Shown piece after piece: positions 49,323-58,607 of a stretch of DNA of 64,000 nucleotides. The DNA comes from Pyruvatibacter mobilis. Lineage in GTDB: Bacteria; Pseudomonadota; Alphaproteobacteria; CGMCC-115125. Both the position numbers and the translations under genes were made by a program. The notes under the pieces are model-generated. The model saw only the letters and a program-made list of their open reading frames with translations. It made no database searches and was not told the origin of the DNA. Where the stretch lies: positions 2,769,501-2,833,500 of the forward strand of contig NZ_CP051630.1 in the NCBI RefSeq assembly GCF_012848855.1, given 5' to 3'. The stretch's first letter is position 1. Each line of letters begins with the position of its first letter.

Positions 49323-50540
49323 ATGAGGCGAGTGGTCGTAACCGGCATGGGTATCGTGTCCTCGATCGGCAACAATGTCGAAGAGGTGACCGCCTCCCTG
49401 CGCGCGGGCAAGTCCGGCATCGTGGCGGAGCCCACCTATGCCGAGATGGGCTTCCGCAGCCAGGTGGCCGGCACGCTGAAGATCGACCTCGAGGAAGCGC
49501 TCGACCGCAAGACCCGCCGCTTCATGGGCGACGGGGCGGCCTATGCCTATCTCGCCATGCAGCAGGCGATTGCCGATGCGGGGCTGGAAGACGCCGAGAT
49601 TTCCAATGAGCGCACCGGCGCCATCCTGGGGTCCGGCGGGCCGACGACGCAGGCCATCGTGGCAGCCGCTGACGTGACTCGCGAGAAGGGTCCGCGCAAG
49701 ATCGGCCCGACGAGCGTGCCCAAGGCGATGTCGTCGACGATCTCCGCCAATCTCTCGACCCTGTTCAAGATCAAGGGCCCGAGCTACTCGATCGCATCCG
49801 CCTGCACGACCTCAACGCATTGCATCGGCAACGCTGCCGAGCAGATCCAGTGGGGCAAGCAGGACCGGATGTTCGCCGGCGGCGGCGAGGAGCTGGCATG
49901 GTCGCTGTCGAACCTGTTCGACGCCATGGGTGCCATGTCGTCCAAGTACAATGACACACCCGCCAAGGCCTCGCGCGCCTATGACGCCAATCGCGACGGC
50001 TTCGTGATCACCGGCGGCGGCGGTGTTGTCGTGCTGGAAGAACTCGAAGTGGCCAAGGCCCGTGGCGCAAAGATCTATGCGGAAGTCGCAGGCTATGGCG
50101 CGACCTCCGATGGTGCCGACATGGTGGCACCGTCCGGTGAAGGCGGCGAGCGTGCCATGCGGCTGGCGCTGGAAACCGTGGGCGAGAAGATCGACTACAT
50201 CAATCCGCACGCGACCTCGACGCCGGTGGGCGACATTCCGGAAGTGAAAGCGATCCAGAATGTGTTCGGCGCGGACATGCCGCCGATCTCAGCCACAAAG
50301 TCGATGACCGGCCATGCGCAGGGCGCAGCGGGCGTCCATGAAGCGATCTATTCCCTGATCATGATGGACCAGGGTTTCATCTGCGAAAGCATCAATATCG
50401 ACGAAATCGACCCGGAACTGGCGGACGCGAATATCGTGCGCCAGCGGATCGATGACGTGGAACTTAACTGTGTCCTCTCAAACAGCTTTGGTTTTGGCGG
50501 CACAAATGGTTCGCTTGTTTTCAAGCGGTATAACGGTTAA
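49323..50540 (+). CDS. fabB: 3-oxoacyl-ACP synthase I (KAS I)
   Basis: A 405-residue condensing enzyme. The active-site Cys is in [14 protein letters not shown], with the two His in [12 protein letters not shown] and [10 protein letters not shown] and the preceding Lys in TKSMTG. FabB elongates the cis-unsaturated intermediate made by FabA, so the pair defines anaerobic-type unsaturated fatty acid synthesis. 51 bp from fabA and 42 bp before fabI: one operon. Confidence 0.95.
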   Translation: MRRVVVTGMGIVSSIGNNVEEVTASLRAGKSGIVAEPTYAEMGFRSQVAGTLKIDLEEALDRKTRRFMGDGAAYAYLAMQQAIADAGLEDAEISNERTGAILGSGGPTTQAIVAAADVTREKGPRKIGPTSVPKAMSSTISANLSTLFKIKGPSYSIASACTTSTHCIGNAAEQIQWGKQDRMFAGGGEELAWSLSNLFDAMGAMSSKYNDTPAKASRAYDANRDGFVITGGGGVVVLEELEVAKARGAKIYAEVAGYGATSDGADMVAPSGEGGERAMRLALETVGEKIDYINPHATSTPVGDIPEVKAIQNVFGADMPPISATKSMTGHAQGAAGVHEAIYSLIMMDQGFICESINIDEIDPELADANIVRQRIDDVELNCVLSNSFGFGGTNGSLVFKRYNG

Positions 50541-50582
50541 CGGGCCAATGGCCCGCCTATTGGGGATGGGGGACACCCGCTG

Positions 50583-51506
50583 ATGTCGGCAACCGGTACT
50601 CTAATGCAAGGCAAGCGCGGCCTCGTGATGGGCGTCGCCAATGATCACTCGATCGCCTGGGGCATTGCCAAGGCCTGCGCCGCACAGGGCGCGGATCTGG
50701 CCTTTACCTATCAGGGCGAGGCGTTCGGCCGGCGGGTGACCCCGCTGGCGGAGAGCGTCGGCTCGAAGCTGGTGCTGCCGGCGGATGTGGAAGACGAGGC
50801 ATCGCTGGATGCCGTCTTCAAGTCGCTGGAAGACGCCTGGGGCAGCTTCGATTTCCTCGTGCATGCCATCGCCTATTCGGACAAGAGCGAGCTCAAGGGC
50901 CGCTACCTGGATACGACGCGCGCCAATTTTGCGCGCACGATGGATATTTCCTGCTTCTCCTTCGTGGACATTGCGCGCCGTGCGGCACCGCTGATGCGGC
51001 CGGGCGGCTCCATGGTGACGCTGACCTATGCGGGCGCGGAACGGGTGATGCCCAACTACAATGTGATGGGCGTGGCCAAGGCGGCGCTTGAAGCCTCGGT
51101 GCGCTACATGGCGGTTGATCTCGGCCGTGACGGCATTCGCGTCAACGCGATTTCCGCAGGTCCCATGCGCACGCTGGCGGGCTCTGCCATTGCCGACGCC
51201 AAGACCGTGTTCAACTGGAACCTGACCCATGCCCCGCTGAAGCAGGCGATTGAGCTTGATGATGTGGGCGGCGCCGGGCTTTACCTGCTTTCCGATCTGT
51301 CGCGCAGCGTGACGGGCGAAGTGCATCACGTGGACGCCGGCTACAACGTAATCGGCATGCCGCAGGCCCGTGACCTGGACAAGGACCTGGTCGGCAAGGG
51401 CTATGCGAAGGTCGCCAAGTCCCGCAACGGCAAGGGGAAACCCGCCGCGGACAACGACACCCGCGCCGCTGCCGCGCCGGCCAGCGCTTCGGATGCTGCC
51501 GAGTAG
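50583..51506 (+). CDS. fabI: Enoyl-ACP reductase (NADH)
   Basis: A 307-residue FabI-type short-chain reductase that reduces trans-2-enoyl-ACP. Marks: VMGVANDHSIAWGIAKA (cofactor binding), AIAYSD, and the Tyr-x6-Lys pair in NYNVMGVAK (with an upstream Tyr in LTYAGAERV). It is about 40 residues longer than E. coli FabI, with an Ala/Lys/Asp-rich tail of unknown use after GYNVIGMPQ. The tail ends DAAE, within a hairpin shared with the convergent gene's end. Confidence 0.95.
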   Translation: MSATGTLMQGKRGLVMGVANDHSIAWGIAKACAAQGADLAFTYQGEAFGRRVTPLAESVGSKLVLPADVEDEASLDAVFKSLEDAWGSFDFLVHAIAYSDKSELKGRYLDTTRANFARTMDISCFSFVDIARRAAPLMRPGGSMVTLTYAGAERVMPNYNVMGVAKAALEASVRYMAVDLGRDGIRVNAISAGPMRTLAGSAIADAKTVFNWNLTHAPLKQAIELDDVGGAGLYLLSDLSRSVTGEVHHVDAGYNVIGMPQARDLDKDLVGKGYAKVAKSRNGKGKPAADNDTRAAAAPASASDAAE

Positions 51507-51525
51507 GATTGCCTACTCGGCGGCA
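51494..51525. terminator. Hairpin spanning both convergent stop codons
   Basis: Arms GCCGAGTAGG (51498-51507) and CCTACTCGGC (51512-51521) pair perfectly around ATTG, and three more outward pairs plus a T-G wobble extend the stem to 14 bp. No T-run follows on either strand, so it is likely a processing or weak bidirectional termination element. Confidence 0.55.
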
Positions 51526-52913
51526 ACCGCCGCTTCAGCACGCACCACTTCCGGCACGTAATGCCCGTAACGCGGGAAGCATTTGATCAGCCTGCGGAGG
51601 GTTTGTGCGTCCGCTGACGCGGATACCCGCCCATCGCCAAGGGCTGCCTCCAGATCGAAGTCCTGACGGAACATGGCCATGAAGTCGGCCTGGGAACAGG
51701 TAACGGTCATGTCCGCTTCCGGAGCGTGCCAGAACAGGGCTTCGAAACGCCCGTCGGCAATGCGGAGGCTCGCTTCCATGGGGGCCGTGTCGCTGTCCGC
51801 GCCGGCCATCACCAGATTGACGGTCACGTTCATGCCCTTGGCCTGGCGGCGCTGGAAGGTGAGCGTGAGGTTGACCAGGAAGCTGAAGATGTCACGCGGG
51901 TTGAGCGCCCAGCCGACACGGATCGCCGTCTTTGACGGGTACCGCTTGGGCACCGAGTCTTCGGCATCCGACCCCGGCAGCACATAGACCCGTTCGCGGA
52001 TGTCCTTGTAGGGGGCGACATATTCCTTGTTGAAGGCAATGCGGTCGTCGAGGAACTCGCCCATGACATCTTCGCCCGCCGGGCAGACGGAGACGCAATA
52101 GGCCGCCTTGTAGTTGGGTTTATAGGACAGGCTCTGCCAGACGGAGGCTGTTTCCGATTCATGCACGCGGCTACGGAAATCATCGCGGTCCTTGGCTTCG
52201 ACGATCTGATCCACCCAATCGACGAAGCCGCCCATGAAGTCGCGGTAATTGTGGGTGTAGCAGGCGGAAAAATTGAAGGTCCCATCCATGCCGATGGCCT
52301 CGACCGGGCAAACGGAGACACACAGCTTGCAATCCAGGCAGGGGCTGTAATCCAGAGCCTGGCTCTGCTCCGTCACCTCATGGGCAATGAGAACGCTGTC
52401 GAGCAGGACAAAATTGCCGAACTTCGGATGGATCACGTTGCGGTGCAGCCCCATCTTGCCAAGCCCTGCCGCCTCGGCGATGGGCTTGTGATGGATGGGG
52501 ATCGTGTCGCCGGGGAAATTCTGCATTTCCATGGGGAAGGCCGCGACGGCGTTCATGGCGCTGTAGCCCGCGTCACTCAGCTTGCGGACAAGCCTGCGGG
52601 CCACGTGGTTCACCTCGTCATAGGTCTCATGGAACTCGTGATTGACGACGGAGCGCGTGGTGCTCTGCACGGCGGACCGGTTCATGCGGCAGACAAGGCT
52701 TATGACCGTCTGCACCTTGGGCATCAGCTTGGTGAGCTTGAGGATCTGCGGCTGCAGCTCCTCCCGGGTGATGGCGACGAAGCCCACATCATCGGCGCCG
52801 CATTCAAGCGCCAGCTCGCGCAGCCATGCGGAGTCGACCGGGCCTGTCCGGGCGGGGCGCTGCGCCTGCTTTTCACGGAAGCGGATGACCGCCTGCTGAT
52901 CCTCAAGAGCCAT
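51513..52913 (-). CDS. QueG/reductive-dehalogenase-like [4Fe-4S] protein with C-terminal SCP2-like domain
   Basis: A 466-residue protein of unusual make-up. Residues about 85-180 (EAAGLGKMGLHRNVIHPKFG) resemble the region before the ferredoxin part of epoxyqueuosine reductases and reductive dehalogenases. The cluster motif is C192-x2-C195-x2-C198-x3-C202-P; C218, C273 and C277 (YCVSVCPAGED) could supply a second cluster. The last 110 residues (NVTVNLVMAGADSDTAP, DMTVTCSQADFMAMFRQDFD, GDGRVSASADAQTLRRLIK) look like an SCP2 sterol-carrier domain, which binds lipids. No TAT signal. An electron-transfer or reductase acting on a hydrophobic compound is a reasonable guess. AGAGGT precedes the ATG; transcribed after marR. 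Confidence 0.75.
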   Translation of the reverse strand: MALEDQQAVIRFREKQAQRPARTGPVDSAWLRELALECGADDVGFVAITREELQPQILKLTKLMPKVQTVISLVCRMNRSAVQSTTRSVVNHEFHETYDEVNHVARRLVRKLSDAGYSAMNAVAAFPMEMQNFPGDTIPIHHKPIAEAAGLGKMGLHRNVIHPKFGNFVLLDSVLIAHEVTEQSQALDYSPCLDCKLCVSVCPVEAIGMDGTFNFSACYTHNYRDFMGGFVDWVDQIVEAKDRDDFRSRVHESETASVWQSLSYKPNYKAAYCVSVCPAGEDVMGEFLDDRIAFNKEYVAPYKDIRERVYVLPGSDAEDSVPKRYPSKTAIRVGWALNPRDIFSFLVNLTLTFQRRQAKGMNVTVNLVMAGADSDTAPMEASLRIADGRFEALFWHAPEADMTVTCSQADFMAMFRQDFDLEAALGDGRVSASADAQTLRRLIKCFPRYGHYVPEVVRAEAAVAAE

Positions 52914-52935
52914 GGTCGCACCTCTTTTGTATCTA

Positions 52936-52944
52936 CATATTTGA
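52936..52944. promoter_or_regulatory. Possible MarR half-site before the Fe-S/SCP2 gene
   Basis: CATATTTGA matches 8 of 9 bases of the half-site CATATTTAA in the marR operator. It lies in the 41-bp gap between marR and the Fe-S/SCP2 gene. Confidence 0.35.
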
Positions 52945-52954
52945 TTGCAAAAAA

Positions 52955-53407
52955 TCAGGCCGGCAGAGCCGACAGATCGGTCAGGAGGCTGCGCGCCTCC
53001 TGCCAGCGGGCCTTGCCGAGATGGGCCGTCACGCGGGCCTGGGCGTCGCGCCAGATGGGAATGGCACTGGCCAGGATGTCCTCGCCCCTGTCTGTCAGTA
53101 CCGGCACCTTGGTGCGCGGCTCCTTGCCCTTCTTCATCTCGATGAGCCCCATTTCAGCCAGCAGCTTGAGATTACGCGTCAGCGTCGAGCGCTCCATGGC
53201 CAGAAAATCCGCCATGTCGCCAATCGACCGGCTGCCGTCATATTTGGCGGAGACCAGAAGGGTGAACTGGGTGATCTTGATGCCCAGCGGGCGCAGGGCG
53301 TTGTCATAGGCCCGCGTCACGCCGCGCGCGGCCATACGCGTCCGCAAGGCAGCGCAGTTGCTGCCGATGTCGATCAGATCTTTGCGCGTCGCTGTTTTCT
53401 GCGTCAT
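52955..53407 (-). CDS. MarR family transcriptional regulator
   Basis: A 150-residue winged-helix regulator (ALRPLGIKITQFTLLVSAKYDG, DMADFLAMERSTLTRNLKLLAEMGLI, KVPVLTDRGEDILASAIPIW). GGCAGGAGGC precedes the ATG. Its own promoter contains a 9-bp-arm palindrome, indicating autorepression. The Fe-S/SCP2 gene follows by 41 bp, so both are likely controlled by the same ligand, unknown but probably aromatic or lipophilic as for many MarR proteins (inference). Confidence 0.9.
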   Translation of the reverse strand: MTQKTATRKDLIDIGSNCAALRTRMAARGVTRAYDNALRPLGIKITQFTLLVSAKYDGSRSIGDMADFLAMERSTLTRNLKLLAEMGLIEMKKGKEPRTKVPVLTDRGEDILASAIPIWRDAQARVTAHLGKARWQEARSLLTDLSALPA

Positions 53408-53425
53408 GAACGCCTCCTGCCTTCA

Positions 53426-53455
53426 TTAAATATGTATATGCATATTTAAAGTCAA
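53426..53455 (-). promoter_or_regulatory. marR promoter overlaid by a palindromic operator
   Basis: Operator arms TTAAATATG (53426-53434) and CATATTTAA (53441-53449) are perfect inverted repeats around TATATG. On the minus strand TTGACT (53455-53450), then a 17-nt spacer, then TATTTA (53432-53427) form a promoter; the operator covers its spacer and -10, the layout of an autorepressor. Confidence 0.75.
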
Positions 53456-53484
53456 GGCGCGCCCTGCAGGCTTCGATCAGCCGG

Positions 53485-54117
53485 TTACCTGTCGCGCCGG
53501 AACTCGATGATGTCGTAGGTGCTTTCGCGGGCCGGCCAGGGGAAGGTGAAGCGCAGCCAGTCGGGGCCCAGCATCTCGGCGACGGCCACCTTGTCGCGGT
53601 TGTCCGGCGACATGCCGTCGGCGCTGTCCGGTGCCTGGTAGGGGCGCGGCTTTTCGTAGCCATGGAAGCCCCCTGCAAGAAGGATGCGGCGGTTGGGGCC
53701 ATCCGTATACAGACGGCCCTTGAAGTTCTGTGATCCCGTCAGTTTCTCGACCACCAGTCCGCCGCTGTCACGGGTGATGCGGCATTTGAACCAGTCATAG
53801 ACCACAAGCCGCGCCAGGCTGCCGCCGACCTTGATGGTGCGGCATTGCCAGGCCCCGATGGCGGCTTGATCATCGAAAGTCCCGACCGGGGCATTGATGA
53901 ACTGGATGGCGACCGCCTGCTCGTAGCCCGACCCATGGCCTTCCGCCTCGTCATTGCCCTGAGCAATGGCAGCGCCGAGTGTTTCAATCCGTTCCACGTC
54001 ATAGGCATGGGCTGTCTCCCGCCATTCGGCCGCCATTGCCATGGTGGCCGCTGGTATCGCCATGGCGAATGCGAGACAGGTGGCAAGAGCGCGGGCGGCA
54101 AGAGGGCGGGCGGGCAT
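53485..54117 (-). CDS. Exported protein, possibly DUF4893-like
   Basis: A 210-residue protein. The start at 54117 gives a signal peptide: MPARPLAARALATCLAFAMA through MAMAAEW, with cleavage after AMA expected. The mature part contains WQCRTIKVGGSLARLVVYDWFKCRI (two Cys, possible disulfide) and GSQNFKGRLYTDGPNRRILLAGG. The pattern recalls DUF4893 proteins of alphaproteobacteria, but I am not certain. Function unknown. It follows a small gene by 34 bp on the same strand. Confidence 0.65.
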   Translation of the reverse strand: MPARPLAARALATCLAFAMAIPAATMAMAAEWRETAHAYDVERIETLGAAIAQGNDEAEGHGSGYEQAVAIQFINAPVGTFDDQAAIGAWQCRTIKVGGSLARLVVYDWFKCRITRDSGGLVVEKLTGSQNFKGRLYTDGPNRRILLAGGFHGYEKPRPYQAPDSADGMSPDNRDKVAVAEMLGPDWLRFTFPWPARESTYDIIEFRRDR

Positions 54118-54151
54118 GGCGCGGCTTTCCGTTGGGGACGCTGGAGACGCG

Positions 54152-54406
54152 TCACTCAAACACAGCACGCACCCATTTCAAAGCACCGGGCTCCATGCCC
54201 TTGAATTTGGGCGCGTCCGCCAGCGGGGCCATCAGGAGCCCGGCATCCGGGGCGAGGTGGCGCTTGATACGGTGATAGATCTTCGAGCGGGTCTCATCGG
54301 TCTGTACCAGGTAAAGCCCGTCGCGGAGGCGGCATGTAGGTGCGGCTGTTTCGACGCCTTCAATGTCAGCGCCGGCACAGTCGAAATAGGCCAGAAAGAT
54401 AGTCAT
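54152..54406 (-). CDS. Small Cas2/SinR-like ferredoxin-fold protein
   Basis: An 84-residue protein with a strong site (GGAAGGAGG) before the ATG at 54406, so it is probably real. It starts MTIFLAYFDCAG and continues LRDGLYLVQTDETRSKIYHR, then RHLAPDAGLLMAPLAD and a final PGALKWVRAVFE. The beta-alpha-beta plan with TDxTxxxIxxxI and a later LLM-P strand recalls standalone Cas2/SinR-like small proteins that occur outside CRISPR loci. No CRISPR array or cas gene is in the window. Function unknown. Confidence 0.6.
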   Translation of the reverse strand: MTIFLAYFDCAGADIEGVETAAPTCRLRDGLYLVQTDETRSKIYHRIKRHLAPDAGLLMAPLADAPKFKGMEPGALKWVRAVFE

Positions 54407-54459
54407 GGGGCCTCCTTCCCGACCGTAAAACCGGCAAGGGGCGTGAGAGTTCCGCCATG

Positions 54460-54487
54460 AAAAAGGGCGCCCCCATGGGGGCGCCCT
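54460..54487 (-). terminator. Intrinsic terminator of pnp
   Basis: A palindromic 10-bp stem (AGGGCGCCCC / GGGGCGCCCT) with CATG loop at 54464-54487; TTTTT follows on the minus strand (54464-54460). Confidence 0.85.
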
Positions 54488-54521
54488 CGTTTCGTCGTTG
54501 TGTGGTGAGGCTGACAGACGC

Positions 54522-56654
54522 TTAGGCGTCGTCGGCCTTGTCTTTGGCTTCCAGGTCTTCGCCGGTTTCCTGGTCGACGACCTTCATGGACAGGCGAACT
54601 TTGCCGCGGTCATCGAAGCCCAGAAGCTTCACCTTCACGGTGTCGCCCTCATTCACCACATCGGTGACCTTCTCGACGCGGTTGGCGGCGAGCTGGGAGA
54701 TGTGGACGAGACCGTCCTTCGGACCGAAGAAGTTCACGAAGGCACCGAAGTCCATGACCTTCACGACCTTGCCTTCGTAGATCTCACCCACTTCCGGCTC
54801 GGCGGTGATGCCGCGGATCCAGTCCAGCGCCGCCTTGATGGAGGCCGCATCGCTGGAGGCGACGGAGATGGTGCCGTCGTCCTCGATGTTCACCTTGGCG
54901 CCCGTCTCTTCGACGATCTGGCGCACGACCTTGCCGCCGGTGCCGATCACGTCGCGGATCTTGTCCTTGGGCACGGTAATGACTTCGATGCGCGGGGCGA
55001 ATTCACCCACTTCCTCGCGGCCGGAGGTCAGCGCCTTGGCCATTTCACCGAGGATGTGCATGCGGCCGCCCTTGGCCTGCTCCAGCGCGGTCTTCATGAT
55101 CTCTTCGGTGATACCGGTGATCTTGATGTCCATCTGGAGGGAGGTGATGCCGGCTTCGGAGCCCGCCACCTTGAAGTCCATGTCGCCGAGGTGATCTTCA
55201 TCACCCAGGATGTCGGACAGGACGGCGAAGCGGTCGCCTTCCTTGATGAGGCCCATGGCGATGCCCGAGCACGGACGCTTGAGCGGCACGCCCGCATCCA
55301 TCATAGCGAGCGACGAGCCGCAGACCGTGGCCATGGAGGAGGAGCCATTGGACTCGGTGATCTCCGACACGATGCGGATCGTGTAGGGGAACTCTTCCTT
55401 GGCCGGCAGCAGCGCGCGCAGGGCACGCCAGGCGAGCTTGCCGTGGCCGATTTCACGGCGGCCGGTAAAGCCAACACGCCCCGTCTCACCCACCGAGAAC
55501 GGCGGGAAGTTGTAGTGGAGCATGAAGCCTTCCTTGTAGGTGCCCGACAGCGCGTCGATCATCTGCTCGTCGTCGCCGGTGCCCAGCGTGGTAACCACGA
55601 GAGCCTGCGTCTCACCACGGGTGAAGAGCGAGGAACCGTGGGTGCGGGGCAGCACGGAGACTTCCGACACGATCGGACGCACATCGGAGAGGCCGCGGCC
55701 GTCGATGCGCTTGCCGGTGTCGAGGATCGAGTTGCGGACAATGTCGGCTTCGATGTTCTTGAACACACCGCCGACCGCATTTGCTTCAGGCGCACCCTCT
55801 TCGCCGGTGCACAGGGCCTCGATGGCCTTGTCCTTGGCAGTGGCAACGGCTTCCTGACGCTCGGCCTTGTTGGCGATCGCGTAAGCGGCGCGGAGGTCAT
55901 CCTCAACGAGGCCGCGCACCTTGCCTTCCAGGTCGGAGGTGTCCGGCGGGGTGAAGTCGCGCGGCTCCTTGGCGGCCTTTTCGGCCAGCTTGATGATCAT
56001 GTCGAGAACCGGCTGCATTTCCTTGTGGCCATGCATGACGGCGCCGAGCATGACCTCTTCGGAGAGCTCGCTGGCTTCGGATTCCACCATCAGGACGGCA
56101 TCAGCCGTGCCGGCGACAACGAGATCGAGCTCGCTGTCTTCCATCTCTTCAACGGTGGGGTTGAGGGTGTAGGCGCCGTCCTTGTAGCCGACGCGGGCGC
56201 CGCCAATGGGGCCGAGGAACGGCACGCCGGAGATGGTGAGCGCGGCAGACACGGCGACCATGGCCACGATGTCCGGATCGTTTTCGAGGTCATGGCTCAG
56301 GACATTGGCGATGACCTGGGTCTCGTTCTTGAAGCCCTTGACGAAGAGCGGGCGGATCGGACGGTCGATCAGGCGCGAGGTCAGCGTCTCTTTTTCGGTC
56401 GGGCGGCCTTCGCGCTTGAAGAAGCCGCCGGGGATCTTGCCGGCAGCGTAGTATTTTTCCTGGTAGTTCACCGTCAGCGGGAAGAAGTCCAGGCCCGGCT
56501 TGGGCTGGCGGTCCGCCACGACGGTGGCGAGAACCGTGGTCTCACCATAGGTCGCCAGCACGGCGCCGTCGGCCTGACGGGCCATGCGGCCGGTTTCGAG
56601 GGTGAGCGTGCGCCCGCCCCATTCAATCTCTTCTTTGTGGATATCGAACATCAT
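54522..56654 (-). CDS. pnp: Polyribonucleotide nucleotidyltransferase (PNPase)
   Basis: A 710-residue phosphorolytic 3'-5' exoribonuclease. Two RNase PH-like cores: the first with [11 protein letters not shown], the second with GTFKEGF-type regions ([31 protein letters not shown]-like [17 protein letters not shown]). Then a KH domain ([20 protein letters not shown]) and an S1 domain ([20 protein letters not shown]). It degrades mRNA and joins the degradosome. Last gene of the nusA operon, after rpsO. Confidence 0.96.
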   Translation of the reverse strand: MMFDIHKEEIEWGGRTLTLETGRMARQADGAVLATYGETTVLATVVADRQPKPGLDFFPLTVNYQEKYYAAGKIPGGFFKREGRPTEKETLTSRLIDRPIRPLFVKGFKNETQVIANVLSHDLENDPDIVAMVAVSAALTISGVPFLGPIGGARVGYKDGAYTLNPTVEEMEDSELDLVVAGTADAVLMVESEASELSEEVMLGAVMHGHKEMQPVLDMIIKLAEKAAKEPRDFTPPDTSDLEGKVRGLVEDDLRAAYAIANKAERQEAVATAKDKAIEALCTGEEGAPEANAVGGVFKNIEADIVRNSILDTGKRIDGRGLSDVRPIVSEVSVLPRTHGSSLFTRGETQALVVTTLGTGDDEQMIDALSGTYKEGFMLHYNFPPFSVGETGRVGFTGRREIGHGKLAWRALRALLPAKEEFPYTIRIVSEITESNGSSSMATVCGSSLAMMDAGVPLKRPCSGIAMGLIKEGDRFAVLSDILGDEDHLGDMDFKVAGSEAGITSLQMDIKITGITEEIMKTALEQAKGGRMHILGEMAKALTSGREEVGEFAPRIEVITVPKDKIRDVIGTGGKVVRQIVEETGAKVNIEDDGTISVASSDAASIKAALDWIRGITAEPEVGEIYEGKVVKVMDFGAFVNFFGPKDGLVHISQLAANRVEKVTDVVNEGDTVKVKLLGFDDRGKVRLSMKVVDQETGEDLEAKDKADDA

Positions 56655-56668
56655 CTTTTCCTATTCGA

Positions 56669-56687
56669 CTGCCGCCGTATGCGGCAG
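56669..56687. other. Hairpin in the pnp leader
   Basis: CTGCCGC (56669-56675) and GCGGCAG (56681-56687) pair perfectly around CGTAT, 15 nt before the pnp ATG. In E. coli the pnp leader holds an RNase III-processed stem used for autocontrol; this could be the counterpart (inference). Confidence 0.4.
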
Positions 56688-56807
56688 GGCGGTGGCATTC
56701 GTTTGCCTGGGACCGCCGGTATGCCGGACGATGCGGGCCCTCCCGTCCGTCCGGACCATGCACGGCTTCCCGGGCCTTCCCGGATTTCCGTACACGGATT
56801 AGCAAGA

Positions 56808-56837
56808 ACGCCCGCCCGAGTTGTCCGGGGCGGGCGT
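56808..56837 (-). terminator. Hairpin between rpsO and pnp (attenuator-like)
   Basis: ACGCCCGCCC (56808-56817) and GGGCGGGCGT (56828-56837) form a 10-bp perfect stem; TTCTTGC follows on the minus strand, a weak T-run. It likely ends or attenuates part of the transcription before pnp. Confidence 0.65.
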
Positions 56838-56849
56838 CCTGTTGTCTCG

Positions 56850-57119
56850 TTAGCGGCGGATGCCGAGGCGCTGGATCAAATCCTTGTAGCGCGGCTCGTC
56901 CTTTGCCTTCACATAGTCCAGAAGCCGGCGGCGCTGGCTCACCAGCTTCAGAAGGCCGCGGCGGGAGTGATTGTCCTTCGCGTGACCCTTGAAGTGGTCG
57001 GTCAGGTTGGAAATCCGCTCGGTGAGGATGGCCACCTGAACTTCGGGTGACCCTGTGTCACCGTCCTTGGTGGCAAAATCCTTGATCAGCTCGGCTTTGC
57101 GCTCGGGCGTAATCGACAT
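56850..57119 (-). CDS. rpsO: 30S ribosomal protein S15
   Basis: An 89-residue protein, [20 protein letters not shown], with [20 protein letters not shown] and [20 protein letters not shown], the classic S15 sequence. S15 binds the central domain of 16S rRNA and represses its own translation in E. coli. It lies 28 bp after truB and before pnp, the conserved order. Confidence 0.97.
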   Translation of the reverse strand: MSITPERKAELIKDFATKDGDTGSPEVQVAILTERISNLTDHFKGHAKDNHSRRGLLKLVSQRRRLLDYVKAKDEPRYKDLIQRLGIRR

Positions 57120-57147
57120 CGGGTATCCTTTCGATAAAACGTCCCAG

Positions 57148-58119
57148 TCAGTGCGGGAGGTTGAAAACACGCGTGGGCCGAAGCTCCCCCTGCGCTGCTT
57201 CACACAGGGCGATGGGTTGCCCGTGCAGCATGGCGCAAACCGTGCCTTTGACGATGGGGGCATCCCGTCCACGCGACAGGATCGCCTGACCTTGCTTCAA
57301 TCGCGCCGCATCATTTCCGCTCACGGCCAGCGCCGGGATGTCGTCCAGCGCGGTCTCAAGCGGCAACAAAAAAGGCGCCTTGGGGTCTGGCGCGGGCGGA
57401 CTATTGTCCAATTTTTCCACTTTGTCCAATTTTTCCAGCGGTTTATCGCCGCCTGGCGCGGTAAGCATTTCCAGCGCCACGGCGTCAGCTTCGCTGAAGG
57501 GGCCAACGCGCAGGCGGCGCAGCATGGCCACATGGCCGACCGTGCCCAGATCAAGGGCCAGGTCGCGGGCCAGGGAGCGCACATAGGTGCCCTTGCCACA
57601 GGTCATTTCGAAAGTGGCTTCGTCGTCCGACGGCATGTCGATGAGGCGGATATCGTGGATTTCCACGGTCCGTGCCTTGAGTTCCACCGTCTCGCCGTCC
57701 CGGGCAAGGTCATAGGCGCGCTCTCCATTGACCTTGATGGCCGAAAAGCGCGGGGGAACCTGTTCGATATGGCCGATATAGGCAGGAATGGCGTTGAGAA
57801 TGGCCTCGCGGGCGGGGCGGACATCGCTGGTGGCGGTCACCTCCCCTTCCCTGTCGTCGGTATCGCGCGCCTCGCCCCAGCGCACGGTAAACCGGTATTC
57901 CTTGGTGGCATCCACCAGATAGGGAACGGTCTTGGTCGCTTCGCCCAGGGCCACGGGCAGAATGCCGGAGCCCAGAGGGTCGAGCGTGCCGGCGTGGCCC
58001 GCCTTCTGCGCATTGAAGGCGCGCCGGACCTTGGAGACCACATGGGTCGAGGTCGGGCCAATGGGCTTGTCGACCACCACCCATCCGGAGACGGGCAGGC
58101 CCTTCTTGCGGCGTCCCAT
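57148..58119 (-). CDS. truB: tRNA pseudouridine(55) synthase
   Basis: A 323-residue enzyme that makes pseudouridine 55 in the T-loop of tRNAs. The start at 58119 gives [19 protein letters not shown]; the catalytic Asp is in [40 protein letters not shown] and [12 protein letters not shown] are further family blocks. It starts 4 bp after the rbfA stop. Confidence 0.96.
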   Translation of the reverse strand: MGRRKKGLPVSGWVVVDKPIGPTSTHVVSKVRRAFNAQKAGHAGTLDPLGSGILPVALGEATKTVPYLVDATKEYRFTVRWGEARDTDDREGEVTATSDVRPAREAILNAIPAYIGHIEQVPPRFSAIKVNGERAYDLARDGETVELKARTVEIHDIRLIDMPSDDEATFEMTCGKGTYVRSLARDLALDLGTVGHVAMLRRLRVGPFSEADAVALEMLTAPGGDKPLEKLDKVEKLDNSPPAPDPKAPFLLPLETALDDIPALAVSGNDAARLKQGQAILSRGRDAPIVKGTVCAMLHGQPIALCEAAQGELRPTRVFNLPH

Positions 58120-58123
58120 GGGC

Positions 58124-58564
58124 TCAGTCCTCGTCGGCGGGGTCTTGGGTGTCAGCGGTTTCGACACCGGTGTCGCGGGCGACTGTGGGCGAGCGCAGGA
58201 TCGCGTCGATGCGCGACCCTTCCGCAAAGCTCTCATCGATCTCGAAGGCGAGATCGGGGGTGTATTTGGACGTCATGCGCTTGCCCAGCTCACCGCGCAG
58301 ATATTTGCGGTTGCGGTTGAGCGCTGCCAGCACCTCTTTTTCATTCTGGCCGCCAAGGGGCTCGATCGCCACGCGGGCATGACGCAGATCGGGCGAGGTG
58401 CGGACTTCCGTGACGGTGACGATGGTGGTCTCAAGAACCGGGTCGTGCACATCACCGCGGGCCAGCAGCTCGCTCAGCACATGGCGCACGAGTTCGCCCA
58501 CCCGCAACTGACGCTGGGATGGCCCGCGCGAGCCCGCGCCGGACGCATGACTGGACCTGACCAT
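58124..58564 (-). CDS. rbfA: Ribosome-binding factor A
   Basis: A 146-residue KH-type 30S maturation factor. [23 protein letters not shown] and [22 protein letters not shown] are diagnostic; the C-terminal tail after AILRSP is acidic. ATG at 58564 has AGAGGT about 10 nt upstream. Lies between infB and truB. Confidence 0.95.
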   Translation of the reverse strand: MVRSSHASGAGSRGPSQRQLRVGELVRHVLSELLARGDVHDPVLETTIVTVTEVRTSPDLRHARVAIEPLGGQNEKEVLAALNRNRKYLRGELGKRMTSKYTPDLAFEIDESFAEGSRIDAILRSPTVARDTGVETADTQDPADED

Positions 58565-58607
58565 GAGCAACTGACCTCTTGGCGGATGGTGCCCTGCCGG
58601 CTGGCGG

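Noticed and set aside
54152-54406. Part of a CRISPR-Cas locus
   Set aside because: The protein is Cas2-like in pattern only; there is no repeat array and no other cas gene in the window.
54498-57050. An 850-codon open frame antisense to pnp and rpsO
   Set aside because: It mirrors highly conserved pnp and rpsO codons; high GC makes long antisense frames common, and the protein has no recognisable family.
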